A stretch of 64,000 nucleotides of DNA from positions 56,143,491-56,207,490 of the forward strand of contig OX104130.1 of the NCBI GenBank assembly GCA_944470555.2. The letters run 5' to 3'. How positions within the stretch are numbered: the stretch's first letter is position 1; every line of letters starts with the position of its first letter. This document shows, piece by piece, positions 1 to 12,430 of the stretch. The notes beneath the pieces are model-generated. The model was not told the origin of the DNA. It saw nothing but the letters and a program-made list of their open reading frames with translations, and did no database searches. Source of the DNA: Heterobilharzia americana. Its lineage: Eukaryota; Platyhelminthes; Trematoda; Strigeidida; Schistosomatidae. The position numbers were made by a program, and so were the translations under genes.

Positions 1-1049
1 GGCGCAGGTATGCACGAGCCTGTACCTACACATGATAAGGTTATCATTCTGCTACTGTCAATTTCTGTTCCTAACATCAACATTCCTCATACATACAGTC
101 GATTACACCACATACATGAGACTAATGAAAGTTGCAACCAGGTGGCTGTAGATTGCGTTAGCCATCAACTCTTACTCGGTTATTCGATTTTCTGAAACGC
201 TGCACACCTCAACATGCTCAGCTATTCGCTCGTTAGTGTCAATGCACACACATATAGAAAGGAGTCTTGAGACAACATCTTGGGAATGAGAAATGCATTT
301 CGAACCTGCTCATTGTGGTTCAAGATGTTTATTATCCGACTTTCTGTCAGTCTCTGTCTCTTGCTTGCTTGCTCGCTCGCTCTACATATCTCTACCTACC
401 AACCTACCTACAGACTTACCTAATAGCACCAATATTTTGGAGGAGTGGGACCAATCTGTGTGAATCTCCTCAGATGATGGTTCACCGTAGGTCCCGAAAT
501 GACCACGATTCTTCAACTTCACGGTTTTCAGTGTGCTGATCTGTAAGTCTTTCTACTGACACACATGAAGAATGTCTCTGTGTTATCAACTTGAAGACGA
601 AAGGAACAAGTGTGTGTTGAAGAAGTGAGTGAGTAGGTGTATTTGCGAGGATTGTAACAGTTCTCATCCTGACCTCAAATAACACCATGTTTACTCCATG
701 TGGTGTGGAAATAACTCAGAAGTTTACTAGCATTTAACTGACCACTAGTAGGAGTTATCGAACGTCTGTTATCGTGTAGGAAATGATGTCCGAGAATACA
801 TGTCGATCACAGAACTCAGATTAGATGCAAACGGAGTGAGTGACGTCGTAATAGCAGTGAGTATTGGTAGGTGGTGGGAAGGATTTCGATGAAATACTGA
901 AGATTACTTTAGTTTGCTTGAAACTTGCATGAGGAGTTTCGACAAAACAATAAGAAGACGTAACGTTTCTGAGAGTTGACTACCAATAATGTTGCTTGAT
1001 GATGACGTTGATGTTGAATGATAAGAAACAGGTGTTAAGCATTACTGTT

Positions 1050-1300
1050 TAGATAGTTAGTTCATCAGCTTCACGTAGATTACGAAGGAGGGAAAACATG
1101 GTACAGCTGTTGAACAAACGAAGGATCAGGTAATACGAATGAGACAAGTTGAGTGAGATGCAATCAAAGTGTTCTCGTTAGATGTTGCAATTAATGGGGA
1201 GATTAAACGAAGTGACACTGAGAACTATTAAATGTTGAAGTAATACTGACTATGGTGCAACGAGTAATGTAAAAGAAGGAGGGGAATGGAAGAAGAGAAG
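1050..1300 (-). repeat. Diverged R-like repeat without TCA expansion
   Basis: From about 1,060 to 1,225 the sequence matches the right flank of repeat R in inverted orientation, including the ACATGGTACAGCTGTTGAAC stretch. Where other copies carry (TGA)n this one reads only CTGACTATGG, followed by a diverged version of the other flank. It represents a copy in which the trinucleotide never expanded or was lost. Counterparts lie at about 27,040-27,290 and 48,515-48,770. Confidence 0.8.
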
Positions 1301-2440
1301 CGCGACGCAGAGAAAATGAGGTTGGAGTGAAGGTGATGACAAAGATTCTGCATACTTATTTTGCACACAAAGTTGTTCAACTCTCAGTTCATGAATAGCT
1401 AAGTTGTCTGGTGCTTATGGATGTTGGAGACGAAGTAAATGTGAAGTATTTGAGCGAATTCGATAACCAGCTTTGAAATCCATGTTTGTGTTAGTTGATT
1501 GGTTGGAATCGATCAAATATCTAAGGATAGAACTTCTAATGCATTTCTCTCCTCCTTATTGATGCAATGGTGGATAAGGCTAGTTTCGGGATCACCATAT
1601 GATTTTCAACAACTGGTGTCAACTTTCTGGTCTACTATCACCAGTTCACTAACTCTCACTCTAGTTCTAATCATTTGCAGACGAAGGATCATGCTGAAAA
1701 CTGAAATCGATAGGTGACACTGACACGATATAAATTCATTCATTCAAGTAAAGGAAGGGTTTTCTGTTTTGATGAATCGTCCGGAAGATGTTGACAACAT
1801 GCTGTCGATTGCCTGTGATCAGACTAGGCTCGATAAAGCCTAAGGTGATAAGAAGGGAACTCAACAGATTCGGATCCAACTCACAGGTATCTTGAAGGAA
1901 ATGAAAGATGATTCATTAATTTTACTCTGATTCGTTTCAACGCATTCTAGCTGGTGGTTCGGCAATTCAACGTCTGATAGTGCACTGAGCCGAAAAGATT
2001 AGAAGACGAAGACCAGTCTGTGACTTCATGGAAGAAAGCATCATTTGAAAAGGAACACATCATGTATGTACTGTTCTCCTTCTGAAAAAATGTCACTAGG
2101 TCAGAAGTTGGATACTTACCTCATCGGCCACTTCAACGATAAGGTAGTTCAGTTACGTTTTCTGCCAACACAGTAACACAAGACCAAGGTTGGCATTCAA
2201 AACTTCTACCTTAGCAGCCGATTACCTAGAATGCTCATTCTAACTTGGCTGCCGTCCTATCAGCTTTGCTAGGCTTAGAATTTTTCACTTGCATTATTGA
2301 ACAATGTGCCATTGAACGTCACAATGTGAATCTCAACAGAGAACTTCGATATTCATGAACTGACGCCTGAACTTAGTGTGAAGAATATGTATGCAGAGTC
2401 TTTGTCATTAACTTCGCACCAATCACAACTTCTCTATGTG

Positions 2441-2810
2441 TCTCTCACTTCATTTCACTCCTTCCATGTATCCTCTTCCTTCAGATTATTCTTTGCACCA
2501 TTTTATCATCATCATCATCAGTATTACGTTTACATTTATCGGTTACCCATGTCACTTCACTTAATCTCCCCATTAATTGCAACATCTAACGAGAACACTT
2601 TGATTGCATCTCACTCAACTTGTCTCATTCGTATTACCTGATCCTTCGTTTGTTCAACAGCTGTACCATGTTTTCCCTCCTTCGTAATCTATGTGAAGCT
2701 GATGAACTAGCTATCTAAACAGTCATGCTCAATCTCTTTGTATTGTCACTAAACGTCACGTGATCCCTTGCAGTGAAATCTATCTGGCTGACGGAGTTAT
2801 ACTTGAAGTG
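2441..2810 (+). repeat. Repeat R, copy 1, (TCA)5
   Basis: Homologous to 25,425-25,890, 30,041-31,070, 45,150-45,705 and 49,912-50,347. The (TCA) tract at 2,506-2,520 has only five units, the shortest of the five. R sits exactly at the A/B junction here, at D/B in the inner arm, and at A/C elsewhere, so it marks recombination joins between blocks. Confidence 0.93.
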
Positions 2811-3816
2811 CCTCTCATCGAACTGTGGGGAATATCTCTTTATCGGACACCCTACATACGTCAGATTTCTTTGACACCCAGGAATTCAAGCAACGACTCC
2901 TAACCTCCTATGTGTAGCTAACATCAGAATGAACTCAGAGGGTAGGAGCCAAGATGGTTAAATGTACATCTAGACTCTCCTACTAAAAAGGACTGCATCA
3001 ACTAGGTATCTCTCCACTGTCTTATCGTGCGATCACATGTTATCTCATTGTAACGCATATTTTCCTGAATGACGATTTACCTTCTAATTGTCTTACTTCT
3101 TGCCTCATGAAGTGTTCACCTGAGAGAACGTCATCTAGCAGTCTGTAAATCATAGTCGAGCTGTGCAGGTCTTGACTTGTGCATCACTGAAATCCCACCA
3201 TGTGATATTGTGTTAGTGGTGCCTACAACCTGCTAACCTCATTCTTTGACTCCATTCAATACACGAATGTAACATGTAGATATTTCAGGATGCATTCCGA
3301 CGAAGTCATCCCAAACTCATATCTAATAGTTTTATCAAAGTTTACTGTTTCTATCAATAGTCCTCCAGCTCACGATGACACAAACCGTCTGACAACACAT
3401 TGACATCCCCTGACGCATTGCACTAGGTAATTTGGCTGAGTTTACAAAGAGAGACAAACAGACAATATACCTCATTATTATTATTATCATTAATATTATT
3501 CCGATTATGAACATTATTATTATTATTATCATTGTCATTAGTAAAAATAATATAATGGTTAGTATTATTTAACATAAAAGTAAGTTACATAATATTAGAA
3601 AGTCGATCTTAAATTATGGAATAACACACACACACACACACACATTCACTTTTGTTCGATGAAGGTGATGATCTATGTAGAGAACAAGAAATATCAGTTT
3701 AATATGTTGAGTTCAATTGAACAAACATGAATAAAGCATAATCACCATCCACCTGTGGAATGTTCATGTGATTCGATTCGATTTTTCGTGGAGTACTTAC
3801 TGCTCCACACCATCCC

Positions 3817-4862
3817 TCAGCTGTTCAGCTTCTCTAGTGCCAACAGTAGAGTAGAGTAATAATCCTTATCGAGCTTCCTTCCATCATATGATGTTAACAC
3901 AGAAACATTCTGTGCCTGCAAGTTATCATCGTGTGGTCTGAGTAACTCGATCAAGCGCACATCACCTACTTCGGGATGAATTTCTCGATATGTCTGAAAT
4001 ATTTGATCTTGTAATCGAATGCGAAGCAACTCATCTAATGCTTCGTCATGAATAAACTGACATCTCTTCCCGAATCTACATTTCTGTAACGATGAAAAAG
4101 ACGACACAATTGTGTTTTATACCGTGGATGATGTGGAGTGCATCTGAGTTCAATCGCCCCATGAGCGAAATGACATCCATCCCCATAACTACAACCTCTA
4201 CCAGAAGTGTTAGAATAATGCCTACACAATTCCGTTTTGTAGTATCGACTGTTCGGACGAGTATTGGTGCTATCAGCAAGAGATTTTGTCAAACAGCATT
4301 GTTGTTGAACATTGAAAGTTGACGATGAGGAGAAGCAAGTGTCTTCATTTGCACAGTGAGATTCATCACCTCGAGAATTATCCAATATATTCGCCTTGTT
4401 CTGATCATTCTCTGCAGCACTCAAACTGCTTTGCTGGTCTAATGTTGATGTTGACAGCTGTGTTGACACCAAACTTCCAAAGCTATCATCAATCGAACGT
4501 AATTCTGTGTATGCTTCGTCTCGTACACCTTGAGCAGTCTTTAACAACTCCTTTTGAAGATCATCTAAATCCTTCGAATTTGGTAGATAACAAACAGTCC
4601 TATTGTCTGTATGTTCGCGAATAATCTGAATGTCTTCCTCCAGTAGTTGTCTAATGAGATCATTAATGTTGCCAACATTTTGAGTCTTCATTGACAATGT
4701 TGTTATGAATTCACTGTGTTTGTCCATATTCCTAGTGTGTGTGAGAGAGCGAGAGAGTATTTTCACTCCACTTGTCTTTTCGATAAAATGAAATGGTTGT
4801 GCAGATATGTCTCCAATCGATTCTTGAATGATTGTTGAGTGGTAATCTGTGTCATCAGTCAA
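3817..4862 (-). CDS. Tristetraprolin-like tandem CCCH zinc-finger protein with -1 frame break (copy 1)
   Basis: Two overlapping frames make one CCCH protein: 4,862-4,035 then 4,107-3,817. Numbering from 4,862, lead-in YYKTEL precedes finger 1 with Cys213, Cys224, Cys230 and His234 (CX10CX5CX3H). An 18-residue linker follows, then lead-in RYKTQL and Cys253. The rest of finger 2, QKCRFGKRCQFIH, is in the -1 frame. One slip in the T5 run gives exact CX8CX5CX3H spacing. Family members bind AU-rich elements in mRNA 3' UTRs and promote decay; that role is inferred. The stretch 75-195 is polar and low in recognisable domains. The first codon of the open frame is TTG, with a stop just upstream. The first ATG is residue 46 (230 residues in this frame), so an upstream exon is possible. 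The break could be pseudogenisation, programmed frameshifting or a homopolymer sequencing error. Confidence 0.82.
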
Positions 4863-4989
4863 TCCATCATTACCTCATCAAGATATAAACTATAAATGAC
4901 CATGTGATGACTGTCACAGTGATTATTGCTCACCATTGAATCTGATATTTTCTAGTAGTAGTGATGATTGGATGAATCGTCATAATTAA

Positions 4990-5744
4990 TCAATAAACTG
5001 AGAAGCATACAGGCCAGTCAGATGACGTGTTACTATCCCAATGAATCAATGAGTTTGCATGTCTAGGTGCAATTGAGGGGAATGCATAGGCAGACCTAGA
5101 TTTCCTGTTTGTTGCTCTTCGTCAGAGGGCATATGTGTAGCAGGAAAATCTCCACTGACTGTAGTTGTTTGAAGTCACATTATTCAAATCTACAATCAGT
5201 CCATGGCTGAGAAGACGCCTCCTCGGATAGAGTTGTGCATAGTAAGTGGTCAGTGATGCGTAACCAAGGTAATATTCTACTCCACGATGCTGATTAGCAG
5301 CCTGTTTGACTATGTCGATGATGGAGATGGGTTCTCATCTCACCAGCAATTCAACATCTTTCGACAGTGATGAGTCCTGATAAACACCTTTTGCATCCGA
5401 CACAAAGCATAGTGTCCGTCTAGTGAGCAGATCAGACTTCCTAGTCTGTTTGTTATATGTCATCAATATCATCGATAAATTTATCATGTTGTTTACCATG
5501 TGATAGGCAATCAATGTGTATGACATATGATACTTTTTCAACGGGAAATCCAATGAGTAAGTGAAACCGTGTGGTTGAACGAAGAGACTGTTTTCGGCGA
5601 GTTCATTCACTTCATACCTAGGTGTTCAACCACATTCATATACAACTTTTGCTGAGGATGTACAAATTGTTTCATGTGTGAAAGTAGTTCGTTAGTCATA
5701 ACCACAATGTGATATATGTATAAAAGTGGAACTACTGTTTCATC
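4990..5744 (-). pseudogene. Broken coding region upstream of CCCH gene, two in-frame TGAs (copy 1)
   Basis: On the zinc-finger strand, about 130 bases upstream of it, roughly 250 codons read as protein with only a -1 shift and two TGA codons; over ten stops would be expected by chance. The first part reads through MTNELLSHMKQFVHPQQ. The next frame (5,610-5,335) contains NSLFVQPHGFTYSLDFPLKK and LCFVSDAKGVYQD, then TGA. It continues in the same frame with EPISIIDIVKQAANQHRGVE to a second TGA, then about 43 more codons. I do not recognise the family. It has no visible introns over 750 bases. Both TGAs could come from CGA by CpG decay. It is probably a pseudogene ancestral to the amplification; selenocysteine or readthrough is unlikely but untested. 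Confidence 0.5.
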
Positions 5745-6149
5745 TTACAATCATCGTGAAATATTTATGAATATTGGAAAGCAATCCAAATGGCATGTTG
5801 ACAAGCAAAGTAAAATTGTCATAGGATTAATGAAGTGCAAGGTTGCTAATATTCGTAGGTATTGCTCATGATTTCATGGAAATTGAGTCACGGTGACTAG
5901 GTTAGAATGAGGAGTTGAGTAAGTAACATGACATAGTATTAATGAATGAATTGTTATAAAGGGGTCTGGATAGGTATGGAAAGAAGGAGTGGTCGAAGAT
6001 ATGTAAGAAATGAAAGGAAGTAAACAGTCAAAGGAATGACGGTGGGAGATATTTAGAAACGCTAGAGATTAGGACCACGAAAGAAGTGCTGGTTGAACAA
6101 GTCATTTCGTATAGAAGGTTCCGGCTTTGCTTCCTGAATTACTAAAGCT

Positions 6150-6433
6150 TCAGCAAGGATTACAAAGGAGGCGATTAGTACTGACTTTGGCAAGTTTCTT
6201 TTCACTTTGTGAATAACTTTGAAAGAGGTGGTTGTTGAAATTGAATGACCAATGTTCCGTTAACATACTTCGTATAGATACACTACTGTCTCTCTGTAGA
6301 CATGCAGGATATTTTTCTTGAACGCTTTTGGACATGACCAGACTCCACTTGAGCAGGTGAACTGAACACATAACGGTGGCAAGATGTGGGATTTTGTCTT
6401 TCAGGCGACTACAGAACACTACTCTGAATGTTG
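6150..6433 (-). CDS. Candidate terminal exon of unidentified gene (copy 1)
   Basis: An open frame on the minus strand runs from a polypyrimidine-AG acceptor (TTTCTTTGCAG, just upstream of 6,433) to a TGA at 6,150. It encodes about 94 residues including CSRLKDKIPHLATV and NFNNHLFQSYSQSEKKLAK. A TATA box lies about 135 bases upstream of the acceptor. A possible donor (AG/GTGACA) lies 70 bases before the acceptor. A short 5' exon with no useful ATG would therefore precede this one, leaving the internal ATG of MCSVHLLKW as the first start. No family is recognised, and no membrane segment or signal peptide is obvious. It may equally be a chance frame. Confidence 0.3.
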
Positions 6434-6566
6434 CTGCAAAGAAAGTTTACCCCAGGGAACTTAAAATGCTTCATTTTAGTATATCAACCAATGTCTATGT
6501 CACCTCTGAAATCAAAGTTTATTCATACATAGAATCATTTTCGTTGCGGAAAATGAATTTGACGGC

Positions 6567-6575
6567 TTTTATATA
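6567..6575 (-). promoter_or_regulatory. TATA box (copy 1)
   Basis: The minus strand reads TATATAAAA upstream of the candidate exon at 6,150-6,433. Position and spacing fit a Pol II TATA box about 30 bases before a start site near 6,540. AT-rich DNA yields such matches by chance. Confidence 0.35.
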
Positions 6576-7122
6576 AATGCTATTGCACATTTGTACAGTG
6601 AATGAATTCGTCGAAACGTTTTTTCGCTAAACCACTTTTTTTCCTTTCCCGATATATCTTTATGGGGATTGTTTTCGAATCCAACAAGTAACAATTGCTG
6701 TCTGTTACTCACTCATCAGTAGGTACTCTAATCTTGTAATTCATGCGGTGATCTCGAAGGAACTGCATGGCTGACCAATACCACCTTTCTTGCTTGTAGA
6801 GTTAATAGTTGTGACAGGTGATTACACTCTTGCATTCCTACAGTAGTAGAATACAATGACTCTCTGTAGTTTAATCTGGTGGTGATGGGTATTGAGGTTG
6901 ACAATTTTTAGTTTCAACCCACTCGGGATTCCCTTGTGATATGCACATACCTGCGTTTTAAGAAATGCTTGCCTTCTCATAAGCGAGTGAACTCAATATG
7001 CTTTACGTGAAGTAGCGAAGGCTAATCAGTCAGTTTGACTGTATTACAAAGCCATGCACCATCACTTGATATCGTGATGAAATTTAGGATCACATGTATA
7101 CAGTGAGCAAGCCTGATCATAA

Positions 7123-7162
<40 letters not shown>

Positions 7163-7838
7163 CATTACGATTGATTGAGTGCATCGATAACGAGGTGATA
7201 ATCACCAGGATGTCGTTTTACACTCGGATGAATAATGGTGTGTGAAACGCTGTATGCGGATATATTGTTCGTGTAAGAAATTACTAGACAAAGCATATTT
7301 ATTGACAGCTTCAGCCAATTCATCTATATTCGTCTTGTAATTTGTACCTGATTTTCAAAATTGAGTGTATCACATAGCCACTGACTGACAAGTTGAAATC
7401 TGTACACAAAACTGGAACACCGAGTATCGCAAAGGTTGGTGAGCTTCTGTGTGTTTTCGTGGTTTGACTGTTCTTGGATGTTAGCTTCTCATGACTAGGA
7501 GTGATCTGGTCAATGTGAATGTCACACCCAGTGTGGCCTCCCTACGAGGACTACACATTGAAGTCGAAGCCGAAATTTCTATCACTCACTACTGGTGTCA
7601 TTTCATTACTCTCAACTCTGCATGAAATCTACTCACTGTTTCACAACTGTGGTCATCAAGTTTTCTTTTCATCTATCAATAGTACAAGGCTGAACAAGGG
7701 AACTGTCATTCTGCAGAATATCCATCCAGAAGGATTGGTTGTCGAAAAGAGTGTTGAGATGGTCGAAGAAGAAGCACAGGATGAATAGTAGTTACCGGCC
7801 TTTAGCAACTTCTCACTTGACTGAGATTCAGTTTTATG

Positions 7839-7985
7839 GTAGATCGCTTGGGAGCTGTGGCTCATTTGTTTGGAGAGTTGACTATCAGTCAGTGGATCAC
7901 GGGTTGGAATCGCGCTCCACCTATTCAAGTTTGGGCTGCCAGGTAGTATCACTAGCACTCTCACAATAAGTGTGGCCCAATGCCT
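7839..7985 (+). repeat. tRNA-derived SINE-like segment (copy 1)
   Basis: The sequence is tRNA-like: GGGAGCTGTGGCTCA resembles an acceptor strand plus A box, and GGGTTGGAATC is one base from a Pol III B box. GGAGC near the start can pair with GCTCC after the B box. The anticodon arm does not fold properly, so this is a SINE head or tRNA relic and not a working tRNA gene. It is followed by a non-tRNA tail to about 7,985. Confidence 0.5.
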
Positions 7986-8485
7986 GCTGTACGAATGTGC
8001 ACGATGTTACTGGTTTATAAACATAATAATACTATATCAGTTGGAATAACCTGTTGATTACTAAGGGCGTATATGCTGCTGTCTTGAAGCCAAAGTTTGA
8101 CTGTAACAGACACACTCATGGAATTTCTTCTTCTGTAGGTTTGAAGGACTAAGGACCAACTTTATGCTTTCCTGAGAAACCGTTGAGAACAGGCTGAATT
8201 CAGATTTTTCTCTTTCAGCTGTATACCAGCTGGGTCATGAAGATCAATGCGAGTGAACAGGTGTGAAAATATTCGGTATGTAGGGGTGTAGACTTCAGTC
8301 AAGCCGGCTATTCACGATAATATCACCGATCTCACTTACTACATCTTTCATTGACCTGGATAACTTTTTCATGGGTGAATAGTCATTACCGCAGATTTCC
8401 TCAAGTGATAGTTACTTTCATGCATGAGAACTGGGTCACATGTGACCTTGAAAATTTTTTGACGTTCTCCCATACTCCCACAGTA

Positions 8486-8740
8486 TCAATGCGGAAACAA
8501 CATATTTTGGAGCGAATCAGTAATTTTTCCAGTCTCTTCAGGCTGAAGATTAAAAAACAATTTCTTATTCATTAGGACACCTAAATGGATTTGAAAGGTG
8601 ACATCACCACTCCAGTCTATAAAACTGTCCGTAAATATCTGGTGGTTAGCTACTATTAGGATAGTCTGTTCAGTCTCGTTGTTGAGCATTCGAAAAAGAT
8701 TATCCATAGTGTCATTCTGATGGGTAACATCTTCACACTG
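8486..8740 (-). CDS. Candidate exon of unidentified gene
   Basis: The minus strand shows an acceptor-like TTACTAGTTTTCAG ending at 8,741. An open frame follows to a TGA at 8,486, about 84 codons. It contains NETEQTILIVANHQIFTD and GVLMNKKLFFNLQPEETGK, with balanced charged and hydrophobic residues that look protein-like. The first ATG is at 8,707. If this is a terminal exon the protein ends FPH. I do not recognise the family. It is alone in block U with no paralogous copy in the window, so there is no comparative support here. Confidence 0.3.
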   Translation of the reverse strand, partial: QCEDVTHQNDTMDNLFRMLNNETEQTILIVANHQIFTDSFIDWSGDVTFQIHLGVLMNKKLFFNLQPEETGKITDSLQNMLFPH

Positions 8741-10911
8741 AAAACTAGTAAGGACTCCAGGAGATTAAATTAACTCGTTTGTTTTCTACGTCATTCTGTC
8801 AGGCTTGCTGAAGTGAATGCGCAGATTCATTTTCTCAAAGAATATATAAAGAACCAGGCATATCCAAAAAGGTTTTGGGAAGCATCATGTAGAAAACCCT
8901 TTCATTCAAACGCTGTCTCTCAAAATCCACACAAAACACCATTATGACTTTATATTTTTGTGTATTCCAGTATTAGAATGAAACATATCACATCGATCCT
9001 TTTCGTGCCTCAAATTGTCGCCATATCAAATATTCACTGAATATGTTACTACACTTACCAATAGTACACGCATACTGTTCACTTGTGATTGTATGAGTTT
9101 CCTTACCCCTCAGTTCATTGAACAGGGGATCATTAAGGACGGGTGACTAAAGATGAGTAATACACACTTTACTACTGAACTACATCACGTAATAGCAAGT
9201 AGTACTATTACAGAAAGGGAAATGCGTCAGGGAACTGATTACTCAGAACTGTAGATGATCTATCGATGACGGTATGAATAAGACTGTCGTGCAGTGAAAC
9301 ATCTGCAGATTTTACTGCTAAGTATATAATTGATGAGCACATGTTAAGACTAAAGGTATATATGGCTCTAGGCTAACATACCCAGGTTCATTTTAACACG
9401 GAGACTAAAACATCGATGCTAAGACTATGCTTATGTGAGAGACAGAGTGAATCAATTAAAGATGGTCCATTTAATTATTATCATTAACTAACATGAATTT
9501 TCTCTTGAGAATTATAACATATGCTTAGTATGAACTCGGTAAATCAGGTGTTTATGTAGTGAACTTACAATCTATGCAAAAAGTTCACACGGATGTTTAC
9601 CTATACAACTTTGGAATAATGCCAAACACCGATATGTGAAAAAACATATGTTCATTTTTTGAAATGATTCTGTTAAGAGGGCGAAACAGTGCATATCTTT
9701 TCGGTTGCTAAGTTGCTATTCAAATGTCAGACTATTTACAATAAATCTTTGTCAGTATGCATTGAATGTTGAACCTAGCAAGTGTGAATGGTGAAAACGT
9801 AATGAACGGTCCTCCAGCTACAGATGAGAAGTTCAACCAGCAGGTTGTCTTCAAATGCTCTACGTCAAGTCCAGTTCATATTGAGTAACTGAACGCCACT
9901 GACATATTTGGTCAGCACTAAGGGATAAGGCAATGTTGGCATTCATTGCTCTTAGTTGATGAATGATCAATCAAAGTTTCAAGAGTCGAAATCAACGGGA
10001 AATCAGTCATCGAGTACATTATGGACGGCTACACCATTGAGACACTGAACATCAACAGAAACTTGTTCATGTGAAGAACCTAAGATCCTGAGTAATTCCT
10101 ACGGTTAGTAGAATATCCAGTGGAAGGCTTCAAACCAGGAGTGAACCGGTGCGTCTCAGTGTTCTATTGTAAATTGTTCGACTTATCAATTGGCTGACAT
10201 GAACAAGATGAAAATTGGAGGTGATAAAAACTTACTGGTCTCTATCGAGGTCTCCATGGTGATTATATTCAATCGTTGGAGAACAGCTTGTTCCAGGTAA
10301 TCGATGTGTTTAATTGCCTCTTGTATAATTTTCACCTGATAGTTTAACAAAGGAAGAGAAATATTGAGAAAATTCTTTAATCACTGAGTAGAATTTGCAA
10401 GGTGGATATTCTTTTTATGGTATACCGGTTCATGCAAGTCAGATGGCTAGTATCAGATGATATAAAGAGCTGATGAGCTCAAACCAAAACGAGTGAAGAG
10501 GCTATCTGGTGTTTAGATCACTGTGACCTAGCTCCAAATACTCGAGTTGTTCAGCAGTATATTTTATACTCCAGACACTCACTGACCAAAAGACTACAAT
10601 ATCTTCAATGTCCATACTCTACCATTTATTAATGAAAAGCATGCTGGCTACTAGAGAGTCTCATTCAATAGACGAATATGGGATATCCGAAAAACTGAAC
10701 CTTATGTGCAGATGAACATGCTTCATCGATTTTCAGCATACCTACAAACTGCTCACTCCATATTCACATCTCCCACAGATGAACAGTGTTTCACTTGCCT
10801 AAATGTATCATCAGTGTGGTTTTAAACACATTATGTGAGTGAATTTGTAAACAGAACCCTTGTCAGCACTACACATTTATCATACAACGTGTGTTGGTGA
10901 CGTTCGTTTGG

Positions 10912-10914
<3 letters not shown>

Positions 10915-10945
<31 letters not shown>
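10915..10945. repeat. A31 homopolymer
   Basis: Thirty-one consecutive A, with no recognisable retroposon body or target-site duplication upstream. The A-run at 21,382 is demonstrably a same-length replacement of ordinary sequence, so this one may be the same kind of artefact. Its mirror is outside the window. Confidence 0.9.
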
Positions 10946-10947
<2 letters not shown>

Positions 10948-12099
10948 AATATTCCTGGTGACCTCGTCTTCAGATGTCTGGAATGATTAAGCAGTTAAGA
11001 TCGCTCTGATTTGCTTAACAATATCTTCAGATCAACGAAACTTATTCAAAACTACTTATACTCTTCAGAAGTATATTTCAAGTAGAGATGTGTTGTATGG
11101 AAAGAGAGTTAACGGGAAACAAAATCAATCTAGTCATTATCAGAGATTTTAATAAAAACTTTTGATATTGGGCATAAAATGTCACAATCAACTGACTTGA
11201 TTTGCAAATGACAAACAAAACCCAAATTTACTGTACTCATTAGCATGACAATTACTGTGTGTATCTCATTTTAAAAAACAACTGTCAAATGTGCTACCTG
11301 GATAGGCTCAGTGTTATGCAGAAAAACAATCAAACAAACAAACAAACAAACAAAGAGAAATTGAAAATGTTCACAGACATATCAATATGAAACGTGATTC
11401 TGTTCATTATTTACTATATTGTATCATGAGATTGGTGTGAATGCTGTTTTATTTCAGAAACGTGATAATATTAGACTAAAATTTCGTTGGGGTTTCGTGC
11501 AGGTTAAACATTTTATAAGATGAGGGTGGAATAGTGGATTTAGCAACAATTTTCATTTCCAACTGACATGAGTTGATGCATCTGTGAAGACTAGAAAACG
11601 CTAAATAGCCTCTAAGCTAACTAAATTGGGAGTACACATGGTTATCAGTCTGTTGTACCAAAAATATTCTTTGATCGGGATTGGGAGATATGAGCGATCT
11701 GATCCTGTTTCAAGGACTCACTAGTAATGTGCCCATTGAGAAACTTCTATATCCTTGCTAAATCATGTGCTGTCTACATCGATGAGTATTATCAGATTAG
11801 AACAAAACATCTAACTGATGAGTGCTCCCAGATTTTGAAATCCATATTCTGCACAAAACAAATTTCTCTACCATATTTTTGGCGTTTAATATTCACTAAT
11901 ATCCAGATGAAAATTATTTTGACCATTACAAATTACAAATTTTTGCTAGGCTTCTTACATTGCATGATGAGTTGTCCTTAGAATCCTCCATATTTCCATG
12001 CGGTGAAACCTGAATATTAGGTAGTTCTCTCTTCCTAATTGTTGACCTGCCTTAAATTTCGGGTCATTAGAAAATTTTCTCCTTGAATTGCTTCATCAA

Positions 12100-12310
12100 A
12101 TTCTTCCTTTCAATTTTACTTGTTGGAATCCTTCAAATGTCAACAAATCGAAAAACGTACTCTCACACATTCTTAAAATATCTTCAACCGGTTGCTGGGA
12201 TAGTCACCTATAAAACTATGAGAAAACATCACTCTATATGGAAATCAGGTCCTGGGTGCACAACAGAACATCATATAACTCATAAAAGGAATAGTTAACT
12301 GGAACTACAA
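12100..12310 (+). repeat. Left direct repeat (pseudo-LTR) of Penelope-like element
   Basis: Diverged direct repeat of 14,430-14,640. Shared runs include AACGTACTCTC, ATCACTCTA and GAACTACAA in the same order and spacing. Direct repeats around Penelope-like elements are known as pseudo-LTRs. Here they bracket the reverse transcriptase remnant. Confidence 0.6.
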
Positions 12311-12430
12311 ATTTTCATACCGGTTGAATGTTACTGTACAAGGAGCAAATTTATTGAAATGTCATACTGAGAACTCCGTACTACATTGAAAATATTGTCT
12401 TAGTAAAATTATTATTATTTTAATGATGTA

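Larger units (their letters stand above)
1..2810 (+). repeat. Block A, copy 1
   Basis: Near-identical to 47,382-50,347 in the same orientation and to 25,425-28,361 inverted. It begins at the window edge inside the homology, so block D may lie just outside. It contains a short CTAC-rich tract near 395-415 (much longer in the other copies), a diverged inverted R-like segment at about 1,050-1,300, and a segment at 1,390-1,560 related to part of block D. Short reading frames in it are broken. I recognise no intact gene. Confidence 0.95.
2441..8120 (+). repeat. Block B, copy 1
   Basis: Direct repeat of 30,041-36,384 and inverted repeat of 39,820-45,705. Homology ends sharply at 8,120 (ACTCATG then GAATTT here, against ATACTT in the others). 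It carries the CCCH gene, a broken coding region upstream of it, a candidate exon with a TATA box, an (AC)n tract at 3,624-3,644, an (AG)n tract near 7,127-7,156 and a tRNA-like SINE segment. Offset to copy 2 is about 28,265 bases. The tracts differ slightly in length between copies. Confidence 0.96.
8121..11763. other. Block U: sequence with no second copy in the window
   Basis: This is the only long stretch with no partner inside the window. Its mirror, if any, lies beyond 64,000. It holds a candidate exon (8,486-8,740), an A31 run and an (AAAC)n tract near 11,330-11,352. A weakly coding-like frame at 9,784-10,074 has three stops and is not called. I see nothing else that supports a gene. 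Confidence 0.7.

Noticed and set aside
5767..5871. 34-codon ORF downstream of a TATAAAAG motif (plus strand)
   Set aside because: Too short. It overlaps no known feature except the upstream flank of the broken coding region, and AT-rich DNA gives many such motifs.
7839..7910. Functional tRNA gene
   Set aside because: Acceptor-like ends pair, but the B box is mutated and the anticodon arm does not form a 5-bp stem with a 7-base loop.
9784..10074. Coding-like frame in block U
   Set aside because: Three in-frame stops in 96 codons is close to chance, and there is no start or splice context.
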